From contig JADKDT010000013.1 in the NCBI GenBank assembly GCA_016714465.1, positions 95,308-159,307 on the forward strand: a DNA stretch of 64,000 nucleotides, in the 5' to 3' direction. This DNA is from Candidatus Brachythrix odensensis (GTDB lineage: Bacteria > Chloroflexota > Anaerolineae > J036 > Brachytrichaceae). A program made the position numbers and the translations under genes. Positions 28,422 to 37,653 of this stretch are shown here, in pieces (positions within the stretch are counted from its first letter, which is position 1; each line of letters starts with the position of its first letter). Under the pieces are notes generated by a model, which saw only the letters and a program-made list of their open reading frames with translations, had not been told where the DNA came from and did not search any database.

Positions 28422-30023
28422 ATGGCACCAAAATCTGGCAGATCTGAACTTGCGCTGAATCGGCGCCGCTTTTTGAGACTTGGCGCAGCCGCATCCGCCC
28501 TGGCGGCCTGCAGCCGTGTGCCAGCGACTACTCGCATTGTGATTGAGCCCGCCACCGCTGTCCCCGCAACAGCAACCATCCCTGGTGCGCCTGCGTTGGG
28601 GTTGGCACCCTCGGCTACGGCTGCGCCAACCCTGTCCGCAGCCTCCGGTGCGCTGACCGAATCGGCGCTCGCCCAAGCCTGGCTGGCGGCCAATCGGATT
28701 ATGTTTGGACCGCGGGCCGGCGACCTGGAGCGCATCGCCCGCATGGGTCTGGACGCGTTTGTCGACGAACAGCTTGCTGCCGCCGCTGAGCCGGAGGACG
28801 CTGAAGTGCAGCGCCGTCTGGCGCCGCTCGATACCTTGTCGAAGACCCCCGGCCAGATTCTGGAGAAATACAGCGGTGACCCGCGCGGGCCGGGGATCCG
28901 GCGTGACATCCTGCTTGACTTGCAGCAGGCCGCCGTAATCCGCGCGGTCTACAGCCGGCGCCAACTCTTCGAGGTCATGGTCGACTTCTGGAACAACCAC
29001 TTCAATGTCGGCTTCAACAAGAAGTTCGACTACCTGCTCAAGCCCGATGATGACCGCAGTTCCATTCGTCCGCATGCGATGGGAACTTTTCGAGCCCTCC
29101 TCGGGGCGAGCGCCAAGAGCCCGGCAGTTCTTCAATCCCTTGACAACGACAGCAATGTCCGCGGCAAGATCAATGAGAACTATGGGCGCGAATTGCTCGA
29201 ACTGCATACGGTTGGCGCGGACAATGGCTATACCCAGCAGGACGTGCTCGATGCCGCCCGGGCATTTACAGGCTGGAGTATCAACACGCTGCGGGAGGAT
29301 GCGGGCAAAGCCGGCACCTTCATGTATCGGCCGCGCGCCCATGATGAGGATGCCAAGACCGTCATGGGGCTGAGGATTCCGGCCAACGGCGGGATGAAGG
29401 ACGGCGAGGCGCTCCTGGACTTTCTCGCGGTTCATCCCAATACCGCCCGAACCCTCAGCCTTAAGCTTTGCCGCCGCTTCATTGCCGATGCGCCCGCGGA
29501 ATCCGTGGTGAGCGCCGGTGCGGCAGCTTTCACAGCCAGCAAGGGCGATATCAAAGCGACTCTGAGCGCCATTTTGCGCAGTCCCGAATTCAAAGCGTCG
29601 TTTGGGCAGAAGATCAAGCGCCCGCTCGAATATGTCGCATCGGCCCTGCGCGCCATGGACGCTGATACAACGGCGGAGCCGCGCATGCAGCAGGCCCTGG
29701 CGGCGATGGGGCAGCCGCTCTTCCTGTGGCAGCCGCCGAATGGTTTTCCCGATACTGCGGGCGCCTATCTGGGCGCCAGTTCGTTTTTGGCCCGCTGGAA
29801 CTTCGCGCTGGATCTCGCCAACGCCGCATACAAGGAAACCAGGGTCAAGCTGGACGCGCTGGCGGGGAAGGGCGACCTCATTGATGGGCTGGCCCAGCGA
29901 CTTTTTGGAGGCCCCTTGCCTGCCAGCATCAAGATCACCCTGCAACCCTTTGCAAGTGGTCGCCAGACTCCCCAGCTCGTGGCGCTCATGTTGTGCGCCC
30001 CGCTTTTTCAGGTGCGCGGCTGA
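28422..30023 (+). CDS. DUF1800 protein with Tat signal
   Basis: 533 residues. LNRRRFLRLGAAASALAACS is a twin-arginine signal, possibly with a lipobox (ALAAC). A Pro/Thr/Ala-rich linker and the DUF1800 domain follow: NRIMFGPRAGDLERIARMGLDAFVDEQL, VMVDFWNNHFNV, ENYGRELLELHTVG, TQQDVLDAARAFTGW, and LFLWQPPNGFPDTAGAYLGA. The biochemical function of DUF1800 is not settled. These proteins are almost always encoded next to a DUF1501 protein, as here (27 bp downstream). Likely exported folded. Confidence 0.92.
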   Translation: MAPKSGRSELALNRRRFLRLGAAASALAACSRVPATTRIVIEPATAVPATATIPGAPALGLAPSATAAPTLSAASGALTESALAQAWLAANRIMFGPRAGDLERIARMGLDAFVDEQLAAAAEPEDAEVQRRLAPLDTLSKTPGQILEKYSGDPRGPGIRRDILLDLQQAAVIRAVYSRRQLFEVMVDFWNNHFNVGFNKKFDYLLKPDDDRSSIRPHAMGTFRALLGASAKSPAVLQSLDNDSNVRGKINENYGRELLELHTVGADNGYTQQDVLDAARAFTGWSINTLREDAGKAGTFMYRPRAHDEDAKTVMGLRIPANGGMKDGEALLDFLAVHPNTARTLSLKLCRRFIADAPAESVVSAGAAAFTASKGDIKATLSAILRSPEFKASFGQKIKRPLEYVASALRAMDADTTAEPRMQQALAAMGQPLFLWQPPNGFPDTAGAYLGASSFLARWNFALDLANAAYKETRVKLDALAGKGDLIDGLAQRLFGGPLPASIKITLQPFASGRQTPQLVALMLCAPLFQVRG

Positions 30024-30050
30024 ACCCGCCAACACTCCAAAGGACAGGAC

Positions 30051-31283
30051 ATGAGCAACTTTATCGCCAAAACCCTTGGCCGTCTGCCGGCCTGGATGCC
30101 GCGCCTCGCTTTTGCGCCGACGGGCCAGGCCCCGCGCGGCGACGTCATGGTTGTCGTCTTTCAGCGCGGCGCCATGGACGGACTCAACGCCGTTGTTCCC
30201 CTGGGCGATCCGGACTACTCGCGCCTGCGTCCAACGATTGCGATTAAGGCGCCCAGGGCTGGCGACGCGAAGACCGCCATCGCGCTGGACGGCTTCTTTG
30301 GGTTACACCCCGCCCTGGCGCCGCTCAAGCCCATCTTCGATGCCAAAACATTGGCGATCGCGCACGCCTGTGGCTCGCCGGACGAGACGCATTCGCATTT
30401 TGAAGCGATGGACAGCATGGAGCGCGGCACGCCGGGCAAGATCGGCGGCCTTGGCTCGGGCTGGATTGGCCGGCACTTGCAGGCCGTCAATACGGGCAAC
30501 ACCTCGCCCCTGCGGGCTGTTGGCATGGGGAGCATGCTCCAGGCATCGCTTCGAGGTCCGGTCTCCGCCACTGTCCTGAAGTCAATTGCCGACTTCCATC
30601 TCAATGGACGACTGCAGGATGTCGCGCCGATGCAAATGGCCATCACGGCAATGTATGTGTCGCCCGATAACCGGAACGCTGACCTGAAGGCAACCGGAAG
30701 CGATATTGACGAGACCATTCAGGTGTTGTCAAAACTCGACGCGACGCGCTACAAACCGGCCAGGGGCGCGGCGTATCCTAAAACCGACTTTGGTATGGGG
30801 ATGCAGCAGATTGCCCAACTCGTCAAGGCGGAGGTGGGGCTTGAAGTCGCCTGCATCGATATTGGCGGGTGGGACACCCACGCCAACCAGGGTGGCCCCG
30901 AGGGCACACTGGCCAGACTGCTGCAAGAGCTGGCCGAGGGTCTTGCAGCCTTCCATACGGATATTGGTGAAGGCATGAAGCGCGTAACGCTTGTGACCAT
31001 GAGCGAGTTTGGGCGGCGCGCGTCCGAGAACGGCAGCGCCGGCACCGATCACGGACATGCCAATGCGATGTTCATCCTGGGCGGAGGGGCGGTCGGGGGC
31101 ATGGTCCATGGGACTTGGCCTGGTTTGAGCCAGGACAAGCTGTACGGCCCAGGGGATCTCGCGTTGACGACCGACTATCGCGATGTCTTGAGCGAAGTGC
31201 TGGCCAAGCGCATGGGTAACGACAAATTGGCGGAGGTCTTTCCGGGCTATACGCCCAGGCCCATCGGAATTGTCGGCAAATGA
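30051..31283 (+). CDS. DUF1501 protein
   Basis: 410 residues of the DUF1501 family, sulfatase/alkaline-phosphatase-like in fold. VMVVVFQRGAMDGLNAVVPLGDPDY, LDGFFGLHPALAPL, HSHFEAMDSMERGTP, IDIGGWDTHANQGG and VTLVTMSEFGRRASENGSAGTDHGHANAMFILGG are the family's metal-site-type motifs. It is the constant partner of DUF1800 and probably acts with it outside the membrane. No clear Tat motif is seen at this start, although members often have one; it may be carried by its partner. Confidence 0.92.
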   Translation: MSNFIAKTLGRLPAWMPRLAFAPTGQAPRGDVMVVVFQRGAMDGLNAVVPLGDPDYSRLRPTIAIKAPRAGDAKTAIALDGFFGLHPALAPLKPIFDAKTLAIAHACGSPDETHSHFEAMDSMERGTPGKIGGLGSGWIGRHLQAVNTGNTSPLRAVGMGSMLQASLRGPVSATVLKSIADFHLNGRLQDVAPMQMAITAMYVSPDNRNADLKATGSDIDETIQVLSKLDATRYKPARGAAYPKTDFGMGMQQIAQLVKAEVGLEVACIDIGGWDTHANQGGPEGTLARLLQELAEGLAAFHTDIGEGMKRVTLVTMSEFGRRASENGSAGTDHGHANAMFILGGGAVGGMVHGTWPGLSQDKLYGPGDLALTTDYRDVLSEVLAKRMGNDKLAEVFPGYTPRPIGIVGK

Positions 31284-31307
31284 TCCTGGATTGCATCAGG
31301 TATTCAC

Positions 31308-31358
31308 CACAAAGGCACAAAGTTACAGCATGCATCTTGGTGTCTTTGTGCCTTTGTG
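31308..31358. repeat. 15-bp-arm inverted repeat after DUF1501
   Basis: CACAAAGGCACAAAG (31308-31322) and its reverse complement (31344-31358) enclose a 21-nt loop. It lies in the convergent gap between DUF1501 and the methyltransferase gene and may act as a bidirectional terminator. No uridine tract is seen. Confidence 0.75.
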
Positions 31359-31389
31359 ATGAAAACCGGAGTTGGTCGCCCCGGGAATC

Positions 31390-32420
31390 TCAAGGGTTGT
31401 CGTTCTGTTTCGCCTTCTTCCGCACACGCAGAATAGCGATCTTGGTCGGGTGATTGAACGGCGCCGGATCGACAGGAGGCCCGGCCACCCGCGTGCCGGC
31501 GTAGCCCGTAAAGTCTTCGGGCACCGGTATCAGGGCTTCGACAGCCAGATAGCCGTCCGCCGCCAGCGCTTCGATATCGTGCATGACCTCCGCGCCGCTC
31601 GTGAAGAGGGCATTGTTGATGACGATGAGCCGTCCGCCGTCGCGCACGAGGGGGCGCGCCTTGTTGATCAGCCGGGTGAAGCTTTTCTCCAGATCGACGA
31701 CACCCTTCGGCGTCACGGAGAAGAATGGCGGGTCGAGGAATACGCAGTCATACTGCTCGCCCGTCCGATTCAGCCGGGTCAATGCCGGGAAGAAATCGTC
31801 CGCGATGAAGTCGGCCTTGCGAATGGGGAATCCGTTCAAGGTGTAGCTGGTCTTGGCCACGTTCAGAAAATAGCCGTTGAGATCAAGCTGTACGACGCGC
31901 GCGGCCCCTCCGGCAAGAGCGGCAACCCCCAGGCTCCCGGTATAGGCAAACGTATTGAGGACACTCATCCCCTTGAGTTCAGCCTGGGCCCAGGCGCGCA
32001 AGTTCCGGGTGTCGAGATACAGGCTTGCGTCGCGATTCAGGGTCAGGTCCAGCGCGTAGCGCGTCCCACCTTCACGAATGCGAGTCGCAATCAGCCCGCC
32101 GTCCAGCAGGACGCCGTTGCGCTCGGCCTGCACGCTGCTATTGCGGGTCTTGATGAGCACCGCAGTAAGCCAGGGGAGCATCTCGCGCGCCCTGGCTGCG
32201 GCAACCCGCGCCGCCGCAGCCGCCGAGTTCGACGTTGGCCGCGTAGTTGTGCACGAGCAGGGTTGTCGCGTAGACGTCGATGGCGAGGTCCGGGCAACCC
32301 TCGTAGAAGCCGTTGAAGAGCCTGAAGGCGGACTCGTGCCGGATGTCAATCAGCCCTGCGCGCGCGCTGACGGCCCGTTCAACAAACGTCACCAGGTCGC
32401 TCTCGGAGATGGGTCGCATC
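31390..32420 (-). CDS. RlmI/RlmK-type class I rRNA methyltransferase, frameshifted near 32225
   Basis: SAM-dependent methyltransferase of the RlmI family (23S rRNA m5C). The N-terminal frame starts MRPISESDLVTFVERAV and breaks after LLVHNYAANVEL. The second frame resumes and holds GLIATRIREGG, the SAM motif SVLNTFAYTGSLGVAALAGGA, FIADDFFPAL and the catalytic-type motif YDCVFLDPPFFS. The indel is about 32215-32235 in a GC-rich run. The reconstructed length is ~343 residues. A full PUA domain, usual in RlmI, is not obvious, so the exact rRNA target is uncertain. Confidence 0.8.
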
Positions 32421-32451
32421 GGACCAGTGTATCCGCTTGGCGCACCAACCA

Positions 32452-32504
32452 TACGTCGAGATCACGATCCCCGCGCGAAGCGCGGGGATCGTGATCTCGA
32501 CGTA
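32452..32504. repeat. Perfect 25-bp-arm palindrome, GAGATCAC family
   Basis: Arms 32452-32476 and 32480-32504 are exact reverse complements with a GAA loop. The core GAGATCACGATCCCCGCGC matches the elements at 34045 and 8586. It sits in the divergent gap between the methyltransferase gene and the M32 peptidase gene (start 32514), so it cannot be a shared terminator and may affect promoter architecture. Confidence 0.92.
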
Positions 32505-32513
32505 TAGTCAGGT

Positions 32514-34040
32514 ATGTCTACCGCCCATAATCCTCTCGCAAAACTTGCTGAACTCAAAGCCCGACTCTCAGAGGTCGATGACCTGAACCGCGCAAACGCG
32601 ATCCTGAATTGGGATCAGTCCACCTACATGCCGCCGGGAGGCGGGCCGGCCCGCGGCCGCCAATCCGCGACGCTTGGCCGGTTGGCCCAGGAAAAGTTCG
32701 TCGACAAGGCGGTCGGGCAGCTCCTGGACGATCTTGAACCGTATGAGCGCAGCCTGCCTTTCGATGACGATGGCGCTTCGCTGATCCGGGCCACCCGCCG
32801 GAACTACCTGAAATCCATCAAGGTTCCCCCCGCCTTTCTTGGGGAGTTCTACGCGCACGGATCCGACTCGTTTATGGCCTGGATGCTGGCTAGGCCGGCC
32901 AACGACTTCAAGGGGGTCGTTCCTTACCTCGAAAAGACCTTGGAATTCTCGCGAAAGATGGCCGGATTCTTCGCGCCGTATGAGCACATCGCCGATCCGC
33001 TGATCGATTTCGCCGATGACGGCATGCGGGCCTCAACCGTGAGCGCTGTGTTTGGAAGCCTGCGCGAGCGCCTTGTCCCCCTCGCGCGCCAGATCCTGGC
33101 CCAGACGCCCGCTGATGACAGTTGCCTAAAGCAGGCGTATCCCGAAGACTTGCAGCTTGCGTTTGGGCGCAAGCTTGTGGAGAAAATGGGCTACGACTTC
33201 AAGCGCGGCAGGCAGGACAAGACCCATCATCCATTCTGCACAACGTTTTCAGTCGGGGATGTTCGCATCACGACTCGGGTGAAACCCAACGACCTGTCCG
33301 AGGCTCTGTTCAGCACGATGCATGAAGCCGGACATGCAATGTACGAGCAAGGCGTTAATCCAGCCTACGAAGCCTCACCCTTGCAAGGCGGCACTTCGGC
33401 CGGAGTGCACGAGAGCCAGAGCCGCACCTGGGAAAACTTGGTTGGCCGCAGCCGCGAATTCTGGTCGCACTTCTATCCCCAACTCCAGACCGCATTTCCA
33501 AGCCAGCTCGGCTCCGTCAGTGAGGATGCCTTCTATCGCGCAATCAACAAAGTGGAGCGCTCACTCATCCGCACCGACGCCGATGAGGTGACCTACAACC
33601 TGCATGTGATGATTCGCTTTGATCTGGAGCTGCAGCTCCTGGAGGGCGGGCTGAGCATCACCGATCTGCCCGAGGCCTGGAATGCGCGTTATCAAAGCGA
33701 CCTTGGCATCGTCGCGCCTGACAACAAGGACGGCTGCCTGCAGGATGTGCACTGGTACGCCGGATTGATCGGGGGCAGTTTTCAGGGCTACACCCTGGGT
33801 AACATCCTGAGTGAGCAACTTTTTGCCGCCGCCGAGCGGTCGCGGCCGAGCATTCGCGCCGAGTTGGGGCAGGGCGCGTTCGGAACCCTGCATACGTGGC
33901 TGCGCGAGAACGTATACGCCCATGGCAGCAAATACACGGCGAATGAGCTCGTCCAGCGCGTCACGGGCGGCCCGCTCGATGTCGAACCGTATATCGCCTA
34001 TCTGCGGACCAAATACGGCGGGCTGTATTCTCTTGCCTAA
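32514..34040 (+). CDS. M32-family metallocarboxypeptidase (thermostable carboxypeptidase 1)
   Basis: Zinc carboxypeptidase releasing C-terminal residues, cytosolic. 508 residues, normal for the family. The zinc motif HEAGH lies in STMHEAGHAMYEQG, with the third ligand region GVHESQSRTWENLVGRS. Other family signatures are NWDQSTYMPPGG near the N-terminus and VTYNLHVMIRFDLE. Start ATG at 32514 lies 10 bp after the palindrome and shows no strong ribosome site. It is followed by a second copy of the palindrome family. Confidence 0.94.
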   Translation: MSTAHNPLAKLAELKARLSEVDDLNRANAILNWDQSTYMPPGGGPARGRQSATLGRLAQEKFVDKAVGQLLDDLEPYERSLPFDDDGASLIRATRRNYLKSIKVPPAFLGEFYAHGSDSFMAWMLARPANDFKGVVPYLEKTLEFSRKMAGFFAPYEHIADPLIDFADDGMRASTVSAVFGSLRERLVPLARQILAQTPADDSCLKQAYPEDLQLAFGRKLVEKMGYDFKRGRQDKTHHPFCTTFSVGDVRITTRVKPNDLSEALFSTMHEAGHAMYEQGVNPAYEASPLQGGTSAGVHESQSRTWENLVGRSREFWSHFYPQLQTAFPSQLGSVSEDAFYRAINKVERSLIRTDADEVTYNLHVMIRFDLELQLLEGGLSITDLPEAWNARYQSDLGIVAPDNKDGCLQDVHWYAGLIGGSFQGYTLGNILSEQLFAAAERSRPSIRAELGQGAFGTLHTWLRENVYAHGSKYTANELVQRVTGGPLDVEPYIAYLRTKYGGLYSLA

Positions 34041-34044
34041 CCCG

Positions 34045-34095
34045 GTGGCGAGATCACAATCCCCGCGCGAGGCGCGGGGATTGTGATCTCGCCAC
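34045..34095. repeat. Perfect 24-bp-arm palindrome, GAGATCAC family
   Basis: Arms 34045-34068 and 34072-34095 are exact reverse complements with a GAG loop. It fills the 54-bp convergent gap between the M32 peptidase stop and the cmk stop, and could end transcription from both sides. Core sequence is shared with 32452-32504 (one base different: GATCACA versus GATCACG). Confidence 0.92.
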
Positions 34096-34781
34096 TATTT
34101 CTCGGAGTCTGGTTGCCTGGCGCGCACGGCCTGGAGACATTGCTCAAGCGTCTCTTCCTGCGTGAGGCCGGTTGAGTCAATCCGAATAGCGTCGGGCGCG
34201 CGCCGGAGGGGCGACTCGGTCCGCTCGCTGTCGAGGCGGTCGCGTTCGCGCATGGAGGCAAGCACGTCATCGTAGTCGCTCGGCCGTCCGCGGGCAAGCA
34301 ACTCGGCATGCCGCCGCAACGCGCGCTCTTCAACGGTCGCCGTGAGATAGATCTTTACTTCGGCCCGAGGCAGAACGACAGTGCCAATGTCGCGTCCGAC
34401 CATCACCAGATTGCCGGGCGCGGCGATACGACGTTGCTGCTCGACCATCGCCGCACGCACACCGCGATTGGCCGAGGGGATCGAGACGCTGGCGTCGACT
34501 GCCGGCGCGCGCAACTCCCACGTAACGTCTTCGCCATCCAGTAGAACCGTGGACTGGCGGCCATCGTCTTCAGTGGGTTGCCTTACCTCGATCACCACCT
34601 TGCGGCTTATTTCGTTCAACATGGGTTCTTCGTCAAGTGGAATTCCCCGCCGCAACGCGGCGATGGTCACCGCCCGATACATGACACCCGTGTCAAAATA
34701 GAGGAAGCCGAGTTTGAGCGCAAGAGCTGCCCCCACCGTGCTTTTTCCTGAGCCGGCTGGCCCATCGATGGCGATCCTCAT
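34095..34781 (-). CDS. cmk: Cytidylate kinase
   Basis: Phosphorylates CMP and dCMP with ATP. 228 residues: P-loop IAIDGPAGSGKSTVGAALA, YFDTGVMYRAVTIAALRRG, MVGRDIGTVVLPRAEVKIYLTA and the LID segment DRLDSERTESPLRRAPDAIRIDSTGLT. It overlaps the upstream pseudouridine synthase gene by 4 nt, part of a coupled operon with scpB and an AmaP-like gene, a combination commonly seen in Gram-positive-type genomes. Confidence 0.96.
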   Translation of the reverse strand: MRIAIDGPAGSGKSTVGAALALKLGFLYFDTGVMYRAVTIAALRRGIPLDEEPMLNEISRKVVIEVRQPTEDDGRQSTVLLDGEDVTWELRAPAVDASVSIPSANRGVRAAMVEQQRRIAAPGNLVMVGRDIGTVVLPRAEVKIYLTATVEERALRRHAELLARGRPSDYDDVLASMRERDRLDSERTESPLRRAPDAIRIDSTGLTQEETLEQCLQAVRARQPDSEK

Positions 34782-35488
34782 GCGTCTCCCTTAAGCGAAG
34801 CGATTTCGTCGGGGGTCAAGAGGCGCCACTTCCCCGGCGCGAGTTCTCCCAACTTCAGTGTCCCAATTCGGATCCGTTGCAGCTCGCGCACGGGGTGGCC
34901 GATTGCCCGGGCGACGCGCTTGATCTGGCGCTTGCGCCCTTCGCGCAGGCGCACGGCCACCCACGTGGCGCCCGTGACGGTCGGGCCATCAATCAGCTTA
35001 ACCTTCGCGGGAGCAGTCGGTCGCGTGTCGCCATCGAGCAAGACGCCCTGTCGCCACTGCGACAGCGCGTGATCACTCGGGACGCCATCGACCAGGACCC
35101 GATACTCCTTCTCGTGCTCGTATTTGGGGTGGGTGAGCGTGTAGGCGAGCTCACCGTCATTCGTCAACAGGAGTAGTCCGGTGGCATCGATGTCCAGCCG
35201 CCCAACCGGAAAGAGCCGAGCGCCAACATCGACCAAATCGAGCGCGCTGCGGGCACCCGCCACGCCGCGATCTGAAATAAACCCGGCGGGTTTGTTCAGC
35301 GCAATGTAAATGACCGGGGACTGAGCTGCCACGGGCTTTCCATCCACCCGAATGTCCTCTGTGCCGCTCAGCTCCATGTTGAATGTCAGCGGGGCTCCGT
35401 CGACGGTCACCCGATTTGCCTTGATCAGCTCTTCGCACGCCCGCCGTGAACCAAGCCCGGCCGCCGCAAGATAACGTTGCGGTTTCAT
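34778..35488 (-). CDS. rluB: RsuA/RluB-family rRNA pseudouridine synthase
   Basis: 236 residues. An N-terminal S4 RNA-binding domain (MKPQRYLAAAGLGSRRACEELIKANRVTVDG) is followed by the catalytic domain with GRLDIDATGLLLLTNDG (catalytic Asp in LDIDATG) and RKRQIKRVARAIGHPVREL. Isomerises a uridine in 16S or 23S rRNA; the symbol is the usual one for this context, but the site is not determined. It overlaps both neighbours by 4 nt. Confidence 0.92.
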   Translation of the reverse strand: MKPQRYLAAAGLGSRRACEELIKANRVTVDGAPLTFNMELSGTEDIRVDGKPVAAQSPVIYIALNKPAGFISDRGVAGARSALDLVDVGARLFPVGRLDIDATGLLLLTNDGELAYTLTHPKYEHEKEYRVLVDGVPSDHALSQWRQGVLLDGDTRPTAPAKVKLIDGPTVTGATWVAVRLREGRKRQIKRVARAIGHPVRELQRIRIGTLKLGELAPGKWRLLTPDEIASLKGDA

Positions 35489-36144
35489 ACTTCCGCCGGG
35501 GTCTCCGACGGCGTGTTACCGGTGTCGGGAATTTGCGACCCGAGCGGCAGCAGAGCCTGTTCGGCAGGATCCGGATCGCGAGGGGGTCCCAGCGCTGCGG
35601 GTGTGTCCGCGGCAGCCAAGGTCTCGAGGTGTTCGACGGCCGGCAGCTCATGGGTGCCCTTCAGGCCAAAGTACTGCAGAAACTCAAAGGAGACGCCATA
35701 CCGCATCGGATGTCCAACCGTGTCGGCCCGACCCAGCTCCTGAACCAGATTGCGCGCCTCGAGCGTTGCCATGACGCCATCGCAGTTGACGCCGCGCAAC
35801 ATCTCAATCTGCGGTTTGGTAATCGGTTGCCGATACGCGATGATGGCCAGGGTCTCGAGCGCGGCGGTCGACAGGCGGTTGGTTGACTCGAGGCCCAGGA
35901 ACCGCTGTATCCGCTCAGCCGCCTCGGGCGCTGTCACGAGCTGGACTTTGTTGCCCTGGCGCTGGAGCCGCACCCCTCGGCCTCCGAATGCCGTGTTGAG
36001 TTCTTCAAGGGCCGACTCGACATCTTGCACGCTGGCGTCGAGCGCAATTGCGATCGCCGAGACGGGCGCGGGCTCGCCCGCGGCGTACAGAATGCTCTCA
36101 ACAAGCGCCGAGAGCGAAAGTGCGGGGACGTTGGACAGGGTCAC
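35485..36144 (-). CDS. scpB: Segregation and condensation protein B
   Basis: 219 residues of the winged-helix SMC-kleisin partner. LVESILYAAGEPAPVSAIAIAL, GVRLQRQGNKVQLVTAPEAAERIQRFLG, LSTAALETLAIIAYRQPITKPQIEMLRGVNCDGVMATLEARNLV and GHPMRYGVSFEFLQYFGLKG are characteristic. The C-terminal 45 residues are low-complexity and acidic. No scpA lies immediately upstream, where it is often found. Translationally coupled to both neighbours by 4-nt overlaps. Confidence 0.95.
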   Translation of the reverse strand: MTLSNVPALSLSALVESILYAAGEPAPVSAIAIALDASVQDVESALEELNTAFGGRGVRLQRQGNKVQLVTAPEAAERIQRFLGLESTNRLSTAALETLAIIAYRQPITKPQIEMLRGVNCDGVMATLEARNLVQELGRADTVGHPMRYGVSFEFLQYFGLKGTHELPAVEHLETLAAADTPAALGPPRDPDPAEQALLPLGSQIPDTGNTPSETPAEV

Positions 36145-36767
36145 CGCCCAGACCTCCCAGGTGAGTCGTCGCCGCCCGCGCGCTTCTTGCTGCCGAACAG
36201 CGCGTGTCCAGCAGGCGACGGTGCCTTCACCTTTGTGGGTTTGATCATGACGTGCGGCTTGTCCTGCATCTTCAGACCCAGTTGATCCTGGGCGATCGCC
36301 CGCACACCCGCCGCGATTTCGTCACCCTTGGCCAGCACGTCCACCGTGTCCGGCGTCACTGCCTCGATGTAGGCGGTCAAGCTCGGGCCGCGGGTAGACA
36401 CGCGCACCTTTGCTGAGATGACATCGGGCATCGCGTTTACGCCATCAAGGAGCTTCTTCTCGACCGAAGCCGTGGTGACCCGGACCTTGCCTCCCGTCGC
36501 CTTCGACACCTCAATCGTGCTGGATCGGGGCGGACGCAGCTCGAGGTAGAGCAGCCCGCCAACCAGCAGCGCAAAGGTAATGGCAAGCGGGGCGCGCGCT
36601 GCCAGGCGAGCCAGGCCGTCGGTTCCGGGAAAGAAGCTGGTGTGGAAACCGGCAGCCAGACCGTTGATCGCGGCCAGGGCAGTCTGTGGAAATAAGATCG
36701 CGATCAATCCAGTGACGAACCCAATGATCAGGGTCACGATGGCGAAGATTTTGTTGAAGATGTTCAT
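36141..36767 (-). CDS. AmaP-like alkaline-shock membrane anchor protein
   Basis: 208 residues with two N-terminal TM segments (IFAIVTLIIGFVTGLIAILF and LAITFALLVGGLLYLEL), then a soluble part with TIEVSKATGGKVRVTTASVEKKLLDGV similar to the Asp23/AmaP region, and a basic tail. AmaP proteins tether Asp23 to the membrane; the role here is unproven. First gene of the operon, overlapping scpB by 4 nt. Confidence 0.7.
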   Translation of the reverse strand: MNIFNKIFAIVTLIIGFVTGLIAILFPQTALAAINGLAAGFHTSFFPGTDGLARLAARAPLAITFALLVGGLLYLELRPPRSSTIEVSKATGGKVRVTTASVEKKLLDGVNAMPDVISAKVRVSTRGPSLTAYIEAVTPDTVDVLAKGDEIAAGVRAIAQDQLGLKMQDKPHVMIKPTKVKAPSPAGHALFGSKKRAGGDDSPGRSGR

Positions 36768-36804
36768 GGTGTCGCTCAGCGCGCGAGGCGATTGTACCGC
36801 CGCG

Positions 36805-37653
36805 TCAGGGCCAGACGATCCCGGTCTGCGCGGCTGTCATCGTCCACAGGCGCTCCTGCGCGGCCTGGTCGCGGGCATTGGCCGATATGGGGGCCGGCTT
36901 GCTGCGCGCAAAGTAGCCGCCGGACACGCCTTCAACCTTCTTGGACGACGCCAAATATATCGACGTGACGGCGCCTTTCTCCGCGCTCATGGCGAAGACC
37001 TTCCAGATCGTGCCGAAGAAGGCCTGAAGCGGGCCGCTGTTGTTCATTCCGAAGCCTGTGGCGACTCCGCCTGGGTGAAGCGAATTGGCCGTTATGCCGG
37101 TTCCGGTCAGCCGCCGCGCCAGCGCGTTGGTGAACATCACGTTGGCCAGCTTGGACTGCGCATATGCCGCGAACCCGGCATAGCCAGACCGGAATTCCGG
37201 ATCGTCAAATCGGATCTGCCCGGACAGGTGCGCCGCCGACGACACATTGACGATTCGTCCCGCGGGCGCGGCCTTGACCGCGTCCAGGAGGAGGTGGGTG
37301 AGTGTGAAGTAGTTGAGATGGTTCAGCGCCCAGGTCATTTCCATCCCTTCCGGGTTAAGTTCGCGCTTCATAAAAAGTGCGCCGGCATTATTGACGAGGA
37401 CGTCAATTCGGGGCAGGGCGCCCAAAAGGCGGGGCGCTAGCGCGCGTATCGAGGGTTGACTGGAGAGGTCGGCCTTCCAGCCCTGGATGCTGCCTTTGCC
37501 AGTCGACGCTTTGATGGTGGCGACTGCCGCATCGATGCGGTCCTGACTTCGACCGACGATGTGAACGTCGGCCCCGGCTTTGACAAGCGCGCGCGCGGTT
37601 TCAAGGCCGATGCCATTGGTGCCGCCGGTGACGACGATGATTTTGTCCTGCAT
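36805..37653 (-). CDS. Short-chain dehydrogenase/reductase
   Basis: 282 residues. Cofactor loop TGGTNGIGLETARAL, NNAGALF, the catalytic Ser in VNVSSAAH and YAQSK (Tyr and Lys) show a classical SDR, related to retinol-dehydrogenase or WW-domain oxidoreductase-like forms. I chose the ATG at 37653 (MQDKIIVVTGG), preceded by AGGAG, over the in-frame start at 37725. The C-terminal YFARSKPAPISANARDQAAQERLW is typical of this subgroup. The preferred cofactor and substrate are unknown. Confidence 0.9.
   Translation of the reverse strand: MQDKIIVVTGGTNGIGLETARALVKAGADVHIVGRSQDRIDAAVATIKASTGKGSIQGWKADLSSQPSIRALAPRLLGALPRIDVLVNNAGALFMKRELNPEGMEMTWALNHLNYFTLTHLLLDAVKAAPAGRIVNVSSAAHLSGQIRFDDPEFRSGYAGFAAYAQSKLANVMFTNALARRLTGTGITANSLHPGGVATGFGMNNSGPLQAFFGTIWKVFAMSAEKGAVTSIYLASSKKVEGVSGGYFARSKPAPISANARDQAAQERLWTMTAAQTGIVWP

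Noticed and set aside
28268..28909. A long N-terminal extension of the first esterase
   Set aside because: Antisense to the DUF1800 gene start; the esterase fold begins at 28267.
28287..30035. A 582-codon open frame on the minus strand
   Set aside because: It is antisense to the DUF1800 gene and has no family-like sequence; it arises from GC-rich third positions.
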